Positions 34,430 through 43,062 of a stretch of 64,000 nucleotides of DNA are shown piece by piece (position 1 is the stretch's first letter; the number at the start of each line of letters is the position of its first letter). The notes under the pieces are model-generated. The model ran no database searches, was not told where the DNA came from, and was given only the letters and a program-made list of their open reading frames with translations. Made by a program: the position numbers and the translations under genes. Source of the stretch: Bacteroidia bacterium (GTDB lineage: Bacteria; Bacteroidota; Bacteroidia; AKYH767-A; OLB10); assembly GCA_016788065.1 (NCBI GenBank), contig JAEUTI010000016.1:29417-93416 (forward strand), given 5' to 3'.

Positions 34430-34957
34430 TTAATAGAATGCATTAAAATTAGATTTGTCATATTTTATTCTGACTTCTGCCGGAAGCATTGGATTAATGA
34501 AATTAAAAATCATATCAGAATACCTCACCCAGCAATTTTCAGTCCGGTACCACATCTGCTGATTTTTCCTGGAAAGATGAATTTCCATCAACCGGGGATA
34601 ATATGATTTATGATCGTAATCCACAGGATTAAAATCGTTCCGGTATAGATCATCCAAAGAGTCGAGTGGAAATGTATTTAAGAATTTGTGAAGCGATTTT
34701 TTTTCTTTTTTAGTAAGTGACCGTGACAGGTATTTCACCGGTGTTCTCCCAAAATCTCCTACTCCAATAATAATCAGGGAATCATTAATAATCTGGTACT
34801 CGATTTTATTATTGTAAATAGCTGCGTTGTCAGTTATTTTAATGGAATAGTCAAATGGCTGAGCCGATAGTTGCTGCAGATTTAAGATAAAAAGTAAACC
34901 AACCAACAGTAACGGGCAAAAACAAGATCCATGGTAAGTGAATGAGGTAAGTTTCAT
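34430..34957 (-). CDS. Exported protein of unknown function
   Basis: The 175-residue protein has a hydrophobic N-terminal signal (CPLLLVGLLFILNLQQLSAQ) and a mature domain of about 145 residues with beta strands (FDYSIKITDNAAIYNNKIEYQI) and a basic central segment. It has few cysteines and no motif I recognise. It sits between ftsY (31 bases) and rimO (9 bases) on the same strand, so it is expressed with protein-targeting and ribosome-modification genes; no function can be inferred from that. Confidence 0.65.
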   Translation of the reverse strand: MKLTSFTYHGSCFCPLLLVGLLFILNLQQLSAQPFDYSIKITDNAAIYNNKIEYQIINDSLIIIGVGDFGRTPVKYLSRSLTKKEKKSLHKFLNTFPLDSLDDLYRNDFNPVDYDHKSYYPRLMEIHLSRKNQQMWYRTENCWVRYSDMIFNFINPMLPAEVRIKYDKSNFNAFY

Positions 34958-34988
34958 AGCCGCATCAGGTCGATTAATTTTTCACTGA

Positions 34989-35948
34989 TTAAACATCTTC
35001 TTTAAAAAGTGAATCTACAAATTCTGCACGATCAAATGTCTGCAGATCTTCCATTTTTTCTCCTACACCAATATACTTTACAGGAATTTTAAACTGATCA
35101 GAAACACCAATAACTACACCACCTTTGGCAGTGCCATCAAGTTTGGTTAATGCCAAAGCATTAACTTCTGTTGCAGCGGTAAATTGTTTGGCTTGCTCGA
35201 TTGCATTCTGACCGGTGGAAGCATCCAGAACAAGCAATACTTCATGCGGTGCTTCAGGTACAACCTTCTGCATAACACGCTTGATCTTTGAAAGTTCATT
35301 CATCAGATTGATCTTGTTATGCAAACGACCGGCTGTATCAATAATACAAACGTCCACTTCCTGAGAAACGGCAGCTTGTACTGTATCGAAAGCAACAGAG
35401 GCAGGATCTGCACCCATTCCCTGACTTACAATAGGTACATCAACACGTTTCGACCAAATAGTTAACTGATCAACAGCAGCTGCACGGAAAGTATCTGCAG
35501 CACCTAAAAGCACCTTCTTCCCTTCTTTTTTAAATTGATAGGCAAGCTTACCTATTGTGGTAGTTTTTCCTACTCCGTTGACCCCAACAACCATGATTAC
35601 ATAAGGCTTTGGTACAGGTCCGGAATTGGTAATTTTCCCGAAAGCTTTTTCGTTTTCAGTCAATAAATCGGTAATCTCTTCCCTAAGTAACCGGTTTAAT
35701 TCGGATGTACTTATAAACTTGTCACGGGCTACACGCTTTTGCAGGCGATCGATTACTTTCAAGGTAGTTGTTACGCCAACATCAGAAGATAATAACACTT
35801 CTTCGATGCTGTCCAATACATCATCATCAACCGTTGATTTTCCTATTACGGCTTTTGTAAGACGCGAGAAAACACTCTCTCTGGTTTTCGATAAACCCTG
35901 ATCGAGGTCTTCCTTCTTACCTTTTTTAAAGAAATCAAATAATCCCAT
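34989..35948 (-). CDS. ftsY: Signal recognition particle receptor FtsY
   Basis: The 319-residue protein has the N domain helical bundle followed by the G domain: [16 protein letters not shown] (P-loop about 121-136), DTAGRLHNK (G3), and [10 protein letters not shown] (G4). The long acidic A domain found in E. coli is absent, as is common in Bacteroidota. It binds SRP at the membrane for co-translational targeting. It is the first gene after the rpmG terminator and heads the run to rimO and the LytTR gene. Start ATG follows a short leader. Confidence 0.96.
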   Translation of the reverse strand: MGLFDFFKKGKKEDLDQGLSKTRESVFSRLTKAVIGKSTVDDDVLDSIEEVLLSSDVGVTTTLKVIDRLQKRVARDKFISTSELNRLLREEITDLLTENEKAFGKITNSGPVPKPYVIMVVGVNGVGKTTTIGKLAYQFKKEGKKVLLGAADTFRAAAVDQLTIWSKRVDVPIVSQGMGADPASVAFDTVQAAVSQEVDVCIIDTAGRLHNKINLMNELSKIKRVMQKVVPEAPHEVLLVLDASTGQNAIEQAKQFTAATEVNALALTKLDGTAKGGVVIGVSDQFKIPVKYIGVGEKMEDLQTFDRAEFVDSLFKEDV

Positions 35949-35978
35949 TCATTGTCAGGTTTAAAATAAATAAAAAAA

Positions 35979-36004
35979 AGCTTCCTTCATTATTGAAAGA
36001 AGCT
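35979..36004 (-). terminator. Intrinsic terminator after the rpmG-DUF4295 unit
   Basis: A stem AGCTTCCTTCA / TGAAAGAAGCT (one mismatch) with a four-base loop is followed on the minus strand by a long T-rich run. It separates the ribosomal-protein unit from ftsY. Confidence 0.8.
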
Positions 36005-36026
36005 CTAACCATTTAAGAAGATACTA

Positions 36027-36182
36027 TTACTTATCTTTCAAAAAATCTTTGATGTGATCGTTGTGCACGACCTCTTCTTTAAAGGTATAGCCCCCGCTTA
36101 CAGGTGACTTTACCATCTTTATAACTTTGGAAAATTCTTTTCCTTTTCCAGTCTTTAGTGTTGCAACTACTTTCTTTGCCAT
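36027..36182 (-). CDS. DUF4295 family small basic protein
   Basis: This 51-residue gene sits in the gap between ftsY and rpmG. The protein starts MAKKVVATLKTGKG and ends DHIKDFLKDK; it is basic and beta-strand rich, matching the short DUF4295 proteins found between rpmG and ftsY in Bacteroidota. Conserved placement next to L33 suggests a ribosome-associated role, which is inference. It is 20 bases after rpmG and 22 bases before the terminator. Confidence 0.88.
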   Translation of the reverse strand: MAKKVVATLKTGKGKEFSKVIKMVKSPVSGGYTFKEEVVHNDHIKDFLKDK

Positions 36183-36202
36183 GTCCTTTAAAAGTTAATG
36201 GA

Positions 36203-36385
36203 TTACTTGATTTCTTTATGAACTGTTACTTTCTTAAGAATTGGATTGAATTTTTTCAATTCTAATCTTTCTGAAGTGTTCTTCTTGTTTTTCGTGGTAA
36301 TGTAGCGAGATGTTCCAGGCATGCCACTGGTCTTATGCTCCGTGCATTCCATTATAACCTGGATTCTGTTACCTTTCTTTGCCAT
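36203..36385 (-). CDS. rpmG: 50S ribosomal protein L33
   Basis: The 60-residue product is a standard L33: [18 protein letters not shown], then a conserved [13 protein letters not shown] loop and the [17 protein letters not shown]-terminus. Only one Cys is present (MECTEH), so this is the zinc-free form of the protein. It has its own promoter immediately upstream (36415-36445) and is co-transcribed with the DUF4295 gene. Confidence 0.97.
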   Translation of the reverse strand: MAKKGNRIQVIMECTEHKTSGMPGTSRYITTKNKKNTSERLELKKFNPILKKVTVHKEIK

Positions 36386-36414
36386 CTTGAATAGTGGTTT
36401 TTATTTAGAGCCTG

Positions 36415-36445
36415 CAAAGATATAACGATCTAACGAAAAAGACAA
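36415..36445 (-). promoter_or_regulatory. Promoter of rpmG
   Basis: On the minus strand TTG (36445-36443), a 20-base spacer, and TATCTTTG (36422-36415). It gives the rpmG/DUF4295 pair its own transcript, independent of the upstream rpmB-peptidase pair. Confidence 0.65.
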
Positions 36446-36457
36446 ATATCCCGGCAA

Positions 36458-37885
36458 TTATTTAATCTGGTCGAAAAGCGTTGGTTGTTGCATCAATTCC
36501 TCCAATGCTTCAATGGTTTTAGGCAAGGCATCCGACATAACAAAAGGCTGATTATCAGTGATTAATACATCATCTTCAATCCGAACACCAATATTCCACC
36601 ACTTTTTATCACAGTCAGAACCTTCCGGAATATAGATCCCAGGTTCAACCGTTATGACCATTCCAGGTTCCAATGGACCATATAATCCGGGATCATGAAC
36701 CTCAAGACCCAGATAATGTGAGGTACCGTGATTGAAATAAACACCGGATTGTTCAGGCTTTGATATGATTCCCAGTTTCACCAGACCTTTAGCTATTACA
36801 TCTTTGGCAGCCTGATTGGGGTCATTAAACTTATTGCCCTTGACTGCTTTTTCAATTCCGGCTAATTGAGCTTCAAGCACCAGGTTATAGATAGCCTTTT
36901 GCTCTTCAGAAAATGTACCATCCACAGGAATGGTGCGTGTCACATCGGCGGTGTAGCCATGATACTCAGCTCCCATATCCATTAATAACATGTCGTTTGG
37001 TTCCAACACTTTGCGGTTGGTGACATAATGGAGTACACAACTATTAATGCCTGAACCGGAAATGGATCCGTATCCGGGATATTCCGAACCTTTATGCTTA
37101 AAATAGAATTCCACTATTGCCTGTGCCTGATATTCAGTCATGCCAGGCTTGCATGCTTTTATAGCCTCTGACAAACCTTGAAGCGTAATATCAACCGCTT
37201 TTTGCATTAAAACCATTTCTTCAGGTGCTTTAATCTGACGAAGTGATGCTAAAGCATTCATTAAACTACCCGCAGCCATTTCCTTTCCTGCATCCTGCAA
37301 GCTTTCTTTGAGATTATAAACCATGGAATTCAGCGATCCGCTTGTTCCACTTTTCTCTCTTATGTCTGTAGGGTATTTAACCAGAACTTTGGTGAAGCTC
37401 TCAATTGGAGGAGGACTATCTTTCCATTGTTTGCCCGAAACAACTGTTTTAAACTGCAGCTTTTCTTTAACGCCCTCCACTCCTAACCGACGGCCATTCC
37501 AGACTTCTTTCTTAAGATCTCTTTCCTGAACGTAAATTAATTCATCAATCATTGCGCCGTTAAACGAAACAGGTTCACTAAAAATAAATAAGACGGAATT
37601 TGGTTCCAGTAATCCGGTCAGGTAATAGAAATCGGGATCCTGGGAATATTGAAAATCGACATCATTGGAACGGTTTCGAATGGGATTGGCAAAAATCACC
37701 GCACAGGTTGATGGACCTAATTTTTTTCGAAGTAACTCTCTTCGCTGCTGATGAAAAGATGAAGGCAGTTGATCGGAATCGTAAAAATTCTGCTGAGCAG
37801 ATGTTGAGCTAATTGAAGAAAATAACAAAAGGATCAAAATAGCAGGTACTTTAAATATACCAAGTGCTATTTTGATCCCTTTCAT
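36458..37885 (-). CDS. Xaa-Pro aminopeptidase (M24B, aminopeptidase P family), exported
   Basis: The start at 37885 is chosen because the upstream extension to 37939 lies in the rpmB gene. The 475-residue product has a signal peptide (LGIFKVPAILILLLFSSISSTSAQ), a creatinase N-domain, and the pita-bread catalytic domain with the dimetal ligands in MDMGAEYHGYTADVTRT, the HGTSHYLGLEVHD histidine, TVEPGIYIP and GVRIEDDVLIT. It removes N-terminal residues before proline, here outside the cytoplasm. It sits between rpmB (17 bases) and rpmG, an uncommon place for it. Confidence 0.9.
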   Translation of the reverse strand: MKGIKIALGIFKVPAILILLLFSSISSTSAQQNFYDSDQLPSSFHQQRRELLRKKLGPSTCAVIFANPIRNRSNDVDFQYSQDPDFYYLTGLLEPNSVLFIFSEPVSFNGAMIDELIYVQERDLKKEVWNGRRLGVEGVKEKLQFKTVVSGKQWKDSPPPIESFTKVLVKYPTDIREKSGTSGSLNSMVYNLKESLQDAGKEMAAGSLMNALASLRQIKAPEEMVLMQKAVDITLQGLSEAIKACKPGMTEYQAQAIVEFYFKHKGSEYPGYGSISGSGINSCVLHYVTNRKVLEPNDMLLMDMGAEYHGYTADVTRTIPVDGTFSEEQKAIYNLVLEAQLAGIEKAVKGNKFNDPNQAAKDVIAKGLVKLGIISKPEQSGVYFNHGTSHYLGLEVHDPGLYGPLEPGMVITVEPGIYIPEGSDCDKKWWNIGVRIEDDVLITDNQPFVMSDALPKTIEALEELMQQPTLFDQIK

Positions 37886-37902
37886 ATGGAATCTTTTTAA
37901 GA

Positions 37903-38136
37903 TCAGAGCTTGCCGGTTTTCAGCACCTGATTGATACAAGCTGAAATACCTTTTTTGTTAATAGTACGCAAAGCAGATGTAGACACTTTTAAAGTGATCC
38001 ATTCTCCTGTTTCAGGAAGAAAGAACTTTTTCATCTGCAAATTCGGATTGAATCTGCGTTTTGTTTTCTTATTAGAGAAGGAAACATTGTTTCCTACAAT
38101 CGACTTTTTACCTGTTAAATCGCAAATCCTTGACAT
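37903..38136 (-). CDS. rpmB: 50S ribosomal protein L28
   Basis: The 77-residue protein is a standard L28: SRICDLTGKKSIVGNNVSFS, TKRRFNPNLQMKKF, and VSTSALRTINKKG. It is the first gene of a minus-strand unit and has its own promoter. Its usual neighbour rpmG follows only after the intervening peptidase gene. Confidence 0.97.
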   Translation of the reverse strand: MSRICDLTGKKSIVGNNVSFSNKKTKRRFNPNLQMKKFFLPETGEWITLKVSTSALRTINKKGISACINQVLKTGKL

Positions 38137-38168
38137 GACGCTAATTATTAAATTCTGAATAAGGAGCG

Positions 38169-38199
38169 CAAAGATACAATTTTTGTATTCTTATTCCAA
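38169..38199 (-). promoter_or_regulatory. Promoter of rpmB
   Basis: On the minus strand TTG (38199-38197), 20-base spacer, TATCTTTG (38176-38169), then the ATG 33 bases on. It has the same architecture as the rpmG promoter. Confidence 0.65.
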
Positions 38200-38214
38200 A
38201 GGGTTTTAAAATAT

Positions 38215-39459
38215 TTAATCCGGAAGACCTAAAATTTCTTTGCGAAGCATTGTGAAAGCTGAAATAGCGGTTATCTGAATATTTCTTAACCGATCGTTTC
38301 CGAATTGAAATTTCTTGGCTATCAATACATTGGGGCCCGCCAAGCCTATCCATACCGTTCCAACCGGCTTATCGGCTGTCCCACCCCCGGGTCCTGCAAT
38401 TCCTGTTGTTGATAAAGCCCAGGTTGAACCCAAAGTGCTTCTTACTCCTTCTGCCATGGCTTTAGCAACTTCTTCACTTACAGCACCTTTATCGGCAATA
38501 ACTTCTTGAGAAACACCCAAAAAGCGTGTCTTTACTTCATTAGCATAGGAAATCGTAGATCCAATATAATAGGTAGAGCTTCCTGGAACTGAAGTTATTA
38601 AGTGAGAAATATAGCCTCCGGTGCAACTCTCGGCAACTGCCAGAGTTTGATTTTTCTCTATCAATAATTTGCCAACTATTTTCTCCGGAGTATCATCATT
38701 GTATCCATATATATACTTGCCAATCAGTAACTTAGCCTTTTTCACTTCTTCCATTAACTGAACTTCAAGGGAATCATTTGACTGATAACAACTCAAACGA
38801 AGTCTAACCATTCCGGTGGAAGGTAAATATGCTAGTTTGAAATAAGGTGGCAACCGGGTTTCCCAGGGTTCCAGTAAATCCGACAAAAACGATTCCCCTA
38901 CTCCTGTGGTAATTATAGTTTGATGACTGACTTTAGGCAACCGGAACAACGACGAAAGTTTTGGAATAACTATTTCATCCATCATTGCCTTCATTTCATA
39001 AGGAACTCCGGGCATGGAGACAATAACCTTTCCTTCAAAATCGAACCACATTCCCGGAGCGGTTCCATTTTTATTGTAGACCGGAGTACAATTCGCCGGA
39101 ATTTCAGCTTGTTTGCGATTGGTTTCTGTTAATTCCCGTCCCCTTGATTTGAAATAAACGGTTAAATCATGGACTACTTTAGGGTCTTCAACAAGGGTGG
39201 TATTAAAAAACCGGCAGAGGGTATCTTTAGTCAAATCATCTTTGGTTGGCCCTAAACCTCCAGTGATTAATACAATGGCCGACCGGTTCAAGGCTGCTTT
39301 CAACTCTTTCGTAATGTGCTCAGGATCATCACTTACAGAAGTCATTTGCTTCACGCGGATACCGGCTTCATTCAAACGGGTAGCCATCCACGCAGAGTTG
39401 GTATCTATTACCTGGCCAATGAGAAGTTCATCGCCGATAGTTATAATTTCACAATTCAT
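38215..39459 (-). CDS. cinA: CinA family nicotinamide-nucleotide amidase (competence/damage-inducible protein A)
   Basis: I start at the ATG at 39459 (MNCEIITIGDELLIGQ), the family's typical N-terminus; the upstream start lacks support. The 414-residue protein has the N-terminal molybdenum-cofactor-binding-like (COG1058) domain with ITGGLGPTKDDLTKD and the C-terminal CinA domain with AVAESCTGG (about 265-273) and STTGIAGPGGGTADKPVGTVWIG. The C-terminal part deamidates NMN. It is separated from rpmB by 78 bases. A CATCTTTG (-7 variant) is at 39471-39464. Confidence 0.92.
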   Translation of the reverse strand: MNCEIITIGDELLIGQVIDTNSAWMATRLNEAGIRVKQMTSVSDDPEHITKELKAALNRSAIVLITGGLGPTKDDLTKDTLCRFFNTTLVEDPKVVHDLTVYFKSRGRELTETNRKQAEIPANCTPVYNKNGTAPGMWFDFEGKVIVSMPGVPYEMKAMMDEIVIPKLSSLFRLPKVSHQTIITTGVGESFLSDLLEPWETRLPPYFKLAYLPSTGMVRLRLSCYQSNDSLEVQLMEEVKKAKLLIGKYIYGYNDDTPEKIVGKLLIEKNQTLAVAESCTGGYISHLITSVPGSSTYYIGSTISYANEVKTRFLGVSQEVIADKGAVSEEVAKAMAEGVRSTLGSTWALSTTGIAGPGGGTADKPVGTVWIGLAGPNVLIAKKFQFGNDRLRNIQITAISAFTMLRKEILGLPD

Positions 39460-39555
39460 AGTGCAAAGATGCACAAGTCCTGAATAAATTGGCAAAGGAT
39501 TTGTAATCGGGTTCGGGTACTTGTAAATTTAACCCCTGAAACACCCTCATTTATT

Positions 39556-40278
39556 ATGAAAAACTCTTTTAAAATAGCGCTATTCCTGATCATAGGTCTG
39601 GTTGCAAATGCATCTGCACAGGTAAACATTAACAATGTGCTCAATTCAGCTAATTCCATTTTAGGCGGAGGGCTATCAAATGACAAGATCGTTAAAGGAT
39701 TGAAAGAGGCTCTCACTGTTGGTTCAAAAAATTCAACCGACAAAGCATCCAAAACAGATGGTTTTTATAAAAACCCATTGATTAAAATACCTTTTCCTAA
39801 GGAAGCGAAACAGATGGAATCGACTTTAAAATCGCTGGGAATGCAGAAACAAGTTGAAACATTTGTAATGACTTTGAACAGGGCAGCTGAAGATGCTTCT
39901 AAAAAAGCAGCACCTATTTTTATAAATGCCATCACCAAAATGAGTATCAAAGACGGAGTAAACATTTTAAGAGGCAACGATAATGCGGCTACTGAATTTT
40001 TAAAATCAAGCACTTCATCACCTCTGAAGGCAGAATTTAAACCTGTTGTAAAAACATCTTTGCAAAAAGTTCAAATCACCAAGTATTGGACTCCATTAGT
40101 AAAGACCTATAACAGAGTTCCAATGGTTAAGAAAATGAATCCTGATTTGGATGATTATGTAACCACACTTGCCATTGATGGTTTATTCAAACTGATTGCA
40201 GCAGAAGAACTCAAAATAAGAAAAGATCCGAAAGCACGTGTCTCGGATCTTTTGAAAGAAGTTTTTGGTAAAAAATAA
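39556..40278 (+). CDS. DUF4197 family exported protein
   Basis: The 240-residue protein has a signal peptide (KNSFKIALFLIIGLVANASAQ) and the DUF4197 body: LSNDKIVKGLKEALTVGSKN, YKNPLIKIPFPKEAKQM, LNRAAEDASKKAAPIFINAI, ALAIDGLFKLIAAEE-type end. This mostly helical periplasmic family has no known function. The gene stands alone in the + direction, diverging from cinA and converging on the stress-protein pair with 3 bases between stops. Confidence 0.88.
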   Translation: MKNSFKIALFLIIGLVANASAQVNINNVLNSANSILGGGLSNDKIVKGLKEALTVGSKNSTDKASKTDGFYKNPLIKIPFPKEAKQMESTLKSLGMQKQVETFVMTLNRAAEDASKKAAPIFINAITKMSIKDGVNILRGNDNAATEFLKSSTSSPLKAEFKPVVKTSLQKVQITKYWTPLVKTYNRVPMVKKMNPDLDDYVTTLAIDGLFKLIAAEELKIRKDPKARVSDLLKEVFGKK

Positions 40279-40281
40279 TTT

Positions 40282-41169
40282 CTAGAAGGTAACCGTAATT
40301 TTATCGGGATCAACTTCTGCCGGGTGAACACTTAGCACGGGAATTCTTGAATTATTCACAACTTTAGTTGCGTATGTTCCGAGCAAAAATCCTGTAATGG
40401 ATGGCTCCTGTTCGGTCATAATAACTAATAAATCGGCATCAGCTTCTTCTGCAGCTTTCATAGTCATACCCGACAAATCATTTCCTTCGAGGAATCTGGT
40501 ATCATAATTTAAGTCATGCTGCACAATGTATTCTTCCACCTGCTCAATCTTAATCTTAAATTTACGGATCAAGTCAGCGTTTGAAAAATTGATAAGCCCA
40601 ACCACGTGAATATGTGCTCCATAAAAACGAGCTAACGCAACTGCAAAAGGCACTTTTTGTCTTGATTCATTTGATTCATCAATTGGAAGCACAATTTTCT
40701 TGAATCCAATTCCTTTGGCGTGAGTTTGTACGGAAATAACCGGACAAGGAGCTTCCTGAACTACTCTGGAAGTATTAGTTCCAACAGTAAATTTTTGGTA
40801 TCCGCTTGAGCCATGAGTACCCATAACAATGATATCGGCATCAATGTCTTTTGCAACCTGACAAATTTTCTTGTAAATCCGACCAACCTCTGTTCTTATT
40901 GAAAGCGTAATCCCGGCTTTCATATGAAGATCATGTGCCAGCTGATCGAGCTTTTCGTTGGTAGCCGTTTCAATTTTCTTTTCGAAGCCACTAAGCGCAT
41001 GGCTGATTGCGGAGGTAAATGATACGGTTTCTACGATATGAAGCAAAGTGATTTCTGCTTTCATAAGTTTAGCCATGAATACTGCGTGTTCCAGACTCAG
41101 ATCTGCAGTTTCAGAGAAATCGTACGGAATGAGTATTTTTTTGATAAAATCGTCTTGTTGTGTGTTCAT
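40282..41169 (-). CDS. Universal stress protein, two UspA domains (paralogue 1)
   Basis: The start at 41169 (MNTQQDDFIKK) is chosen because the 51 residues upstream are basic and not conserved. The 295-residue protein has two UspA domains. The first has the ATP-binding pattern MGTHGSSGYQKFTVGTNTS, the G-2x-G-9x-G-T form; the second is degenerate. Usp proteins are stress-responsive nucleotide-binding factors in the cytoplasm. It is 31 bases after its paralogue, so the two are co-transcribed. Confidence 0.9.
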   Translation of the reverse strand: MNTQQDDFIKKILIPYDFSETADLSLEHAVFMAKLMKAEITLLHIVETVSFTSAISHALSGFEKKIETATNEKLDQLAHDLHMKAGITLSIRTEVGRIYKKICQVAKDIDADIIVMGTHGSSGYQKFTVGTNTSRVVQEAPCPVISVQTHAKGIGFKKIVLPIDESNESRQKVPFAVALARFYGAHIHVVGLINFSNADLIRKFKIKIEQVEEYIVQHDLNYDTRFLEGNDLSGMTMKAAEEADADLLVIMTEQEPSITGFLLGTYATKVVNNSRIPVLSVHPAEVDPDKITVTF

Positions 41170-41200
41170 GGTTATAGTTTTAGGGTAAGACGTAATAATT

Positions 41201-42091
41201 CTATTGAAGAACGTAAGTAGTCGTATCTTTTTTAGGTGTAGGTCTGATAGAGAGAACCGGAATTTCAGATTTATTAATGATTTCCTGAGCTGCGGAAGAT
41301 ATGAACAAATCCGTAAAACCAACCTCCTGCTGAGTCATAATCATAATCAGATCTGCTTCGACTCTGGTTGCAGTTGCAATGATTTCGTCTGCTACATCTG
41401 ATCCTGAAACAAACTCAGAGGTACATTTGATACCACCTTCTTCAACAAATTCCCGAACCTGGTTCATTTGACGGGTTAATTTGTTGGTTAGAAACTCATC
41501 ATCACTCTCTAAAATGGTTACGATATGAATTATGGATCCAAACATGGTAGCCAGCTCAATTGCTTTGTCTACTTTTTCTTTGGTTTCTTTGGTCAGATCC
41601 AAAGGCAGCAGAATGTGTCTGCATCCAAAACGATGTTCCTTTCCTTTAATTGTAATAACTGGACATTCTGACTCTCTTACGACACGGGAAGCATTGGAGC
41701 CAAGAATTTTCTTCTTCAAACCAACTGCTCCCATTGTTCCCATTACAATAAATGCTGCATTCAGATCATTTGCAGCTGCAACGATTTCCTCATAAATCTT
41801 TCCGGTTCGGGTCACAACATTAACTTTAACACCGGCTTCAGCTTGCACTTTTTCCGCTAACTCTTTCAATCTTAAGCCGATATCATCACGTAGGTGCGTT
41901 TCGTAGTTATGTTTGGCAGAAACAATATCCTGAAAGGGCTTAAGGAAATCTTCATCAATCACATTCAATAGGGTAATTTCCGATTTTGTTAAACGGGCCA
42001 GATTATAAGATTGTCTGAGGGCAATCATAGACTGTTCACCAAAATCGACGGGAATTACAATTTGCTTTACTTCGGTACTCATAAATTTCAT
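41201..42091 (-). CDS. Universal stress protein, two UspA domains (paralogue 2)
   Basis: The 296-residue protein (a second Met at codon 4 could also start it) has two UspA domains, with MGTMGAVGLKKKILGSNAS in the first giving the G-2x-G-9x-G-S ATP-binding motif. It is a tandem paralogue of the downstream gene, and both end with an IPVLSxxP segment. The pair is expressed from the promoter at 42108-42138, which overlaps the first codons of the divergent phosphorylase gene. Confidence 0.9.
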   Translation of the reverse strand: MKFMSTEVKQIVIPVDFGEQSMIALRQSYNLARLTKSEITLLNVIDEDFLKPFQDIVSAKHNYETHLRDDIGLRLKELAEKVQAEAGVKVNVVTRTGKIYEEIVAAANDLNAAFIVMGTMGAVGLKKKILGSNASRVVRESECPVITIKGKEHRFGCRHILLPLDLTKETKEKVDKAIELATMFGSIIHIVTILESDDEFLTNKLTRQMNQVREFVEEGGIKCTSEFVSGSDVADEIIATATRVEADLIMIMTQQEVGFTDLFISSAAQEIINKSEIPVLSIRPTPKKDTTTYVLQ

Positions 42092-42107
42092 TTAAATTTG
42101 TTGTTCA

Positions 42108-42138
42108 CAAAATTATACTTTCCGCAGTTATGAAACAA
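42108..42138 (-). promoter_or_regulatory. Promoter of the Usp pair
   Basis: On the minus strand TTG (42138-42136), 20 bases, TAATTTTG (42115-42108). It overlaps the start codon of the divergent gene at 42130, so the two transcripts may interfere. Confidence 0.6.
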
Positions 42139-43002
42139 ATTCCTGAGTCAGAACTCATTCTAAATAAGGATGGCAGTGTTTACCATCTAAATTTACATCC
42201 TGAAGAAATTTCCGACCTTATTATCAATGTAGGTGACCCTGACCGTGTTGTAAAAGTGAGCCGTTTCTTTGATTCTGTGGAAGTTAAAAAGCAAAAGCGC
42301 GAATTTGTGACCCACACCGGTTTTTACAACAATCGCAGAATCACTGTATTATCGACCGGAATAGGAACCGATAATATCGATATTGTTTACAATGAACTGG
42401 ACGCCTTGGTTAATATCAATTTGAAAACCAGGGAGATAAAGGATAAATTAAGCTCTTTGAAATTGGTAAGAATTGGCACATCCGGAGCTTTGCAGAAAAA
42501 TATTCCAGTAGATGGCTTTGTATGCTCCTCTTTTGGATTAGGTCTGGATGGTTTGCTAAACTTCTATAACATGCCGGTAACTGAAGAAGAATCCGAAATA
42601 TTGGAAGCATTCAATAATCATTACCCAACTTTGGGAAGATTACCTGCCTCCTATATCACCAAATCGCCAGGTAATCTGTTTGAAATTTTGTCTCCGGGGA
42701 TGCATTCGGGCATAACAGCATCCTGCTCCGGATTTTATGGTCCTCAAGGCAGAGAACTTCGATTAACACCATACCGTGTTGATATTGTTGAAAGGCTAAA
42801 TGCTTTTAAATTTAAAGACCATCTGATCACCAATTTTGAAATGGAAACCGGGGCCATGTATGGACTTGCAAGAATGCTCGGGCACCACTGCTGTTCAGTA
42901 AATGTAATAGTTGCAAACAGGCTTGCTCAAAAATATTCTGAAGATGCCGAAAAGTCCATGATGAAATTAATTGAGCATACTCTTCAAAAACTAACGAGTT
43001 GA
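42130..43002 (+). CDS. Nucleoside phosphorylase (uridine phosphorylase-like, PNP_UDP_1)
   Basis: The 290-residue protein has the PNP/UDP fold: IINVGDPDRVVKVSRFF (phosphate loop), ITVLSTGIGTDNIDIVYNEL, VRIGTSGALQKNI, and TNFEMETGAMYGLARMLGHH (the ribose-binding EMET motif). The 'FEMETGAMYGL' form and its VGDPDR are typical of uridine-type phosphorylases. It splits a pyrimidine or purine nucleoside with phosphate for salvage. The exact base is undecided. A bidirectional terminator follows. Confidence 0.85.
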   Translation: MKQIPESELILNKDGSVYHLNLHPEEISDLIINVGDPDRVVKVSRFFDSVEVKKQKREFVTHTGFYNNRRITVLSTGIGTDNIDIVYNELDALVNINLKTREIKDKLSSLKLVRIGTSGALQKNIPVDGFVCSSFGLGLDGLLNFYNMPVTEEESEILEAFNNHYPTLGRLPASYITKSPGNLFEILSPGMHSGITASCSGFYGPQGRELRLTPYRVDIVERLNAFKFKDHLITNFEMETGAMYGLARMLGHHCCSVNVIVANRLAQKYSEDAEKSMMKLIEHTLQKLTS

Positions 43003-43008
43003 TAAAAT

Positions 43009-43045
43009 AAAAAAAGGTTGCCCATTTAGCGAGCAACCTTTTTTT
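43009..43045. terminator. Bidirectional intrinsic terminator
   Basis: A 13-bp perfect inverted repeat (AAAAAAAGGTTGC / GCAACCTTTTTTT) with an 11-base loop lies between the convergent phosphorylase and giant T9SS genes, with A- and T-runs serving both strands. Confidence 0.88.
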
Positions 43046-43062
43046 AATATATTATATTTTGC

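Noticed and set aside
37886..37939. N-terminal extension of the aminopeptidase P gene
   Set aside because: It runs into the rpmB coding region and would bury the signal peptide.
41170..41322. 51-residue N-terminal extension of the first Usp protein
   Set aside because: It overlaps the end of the upstream Usp gene in another frame and is not like any Usp N-terminus.
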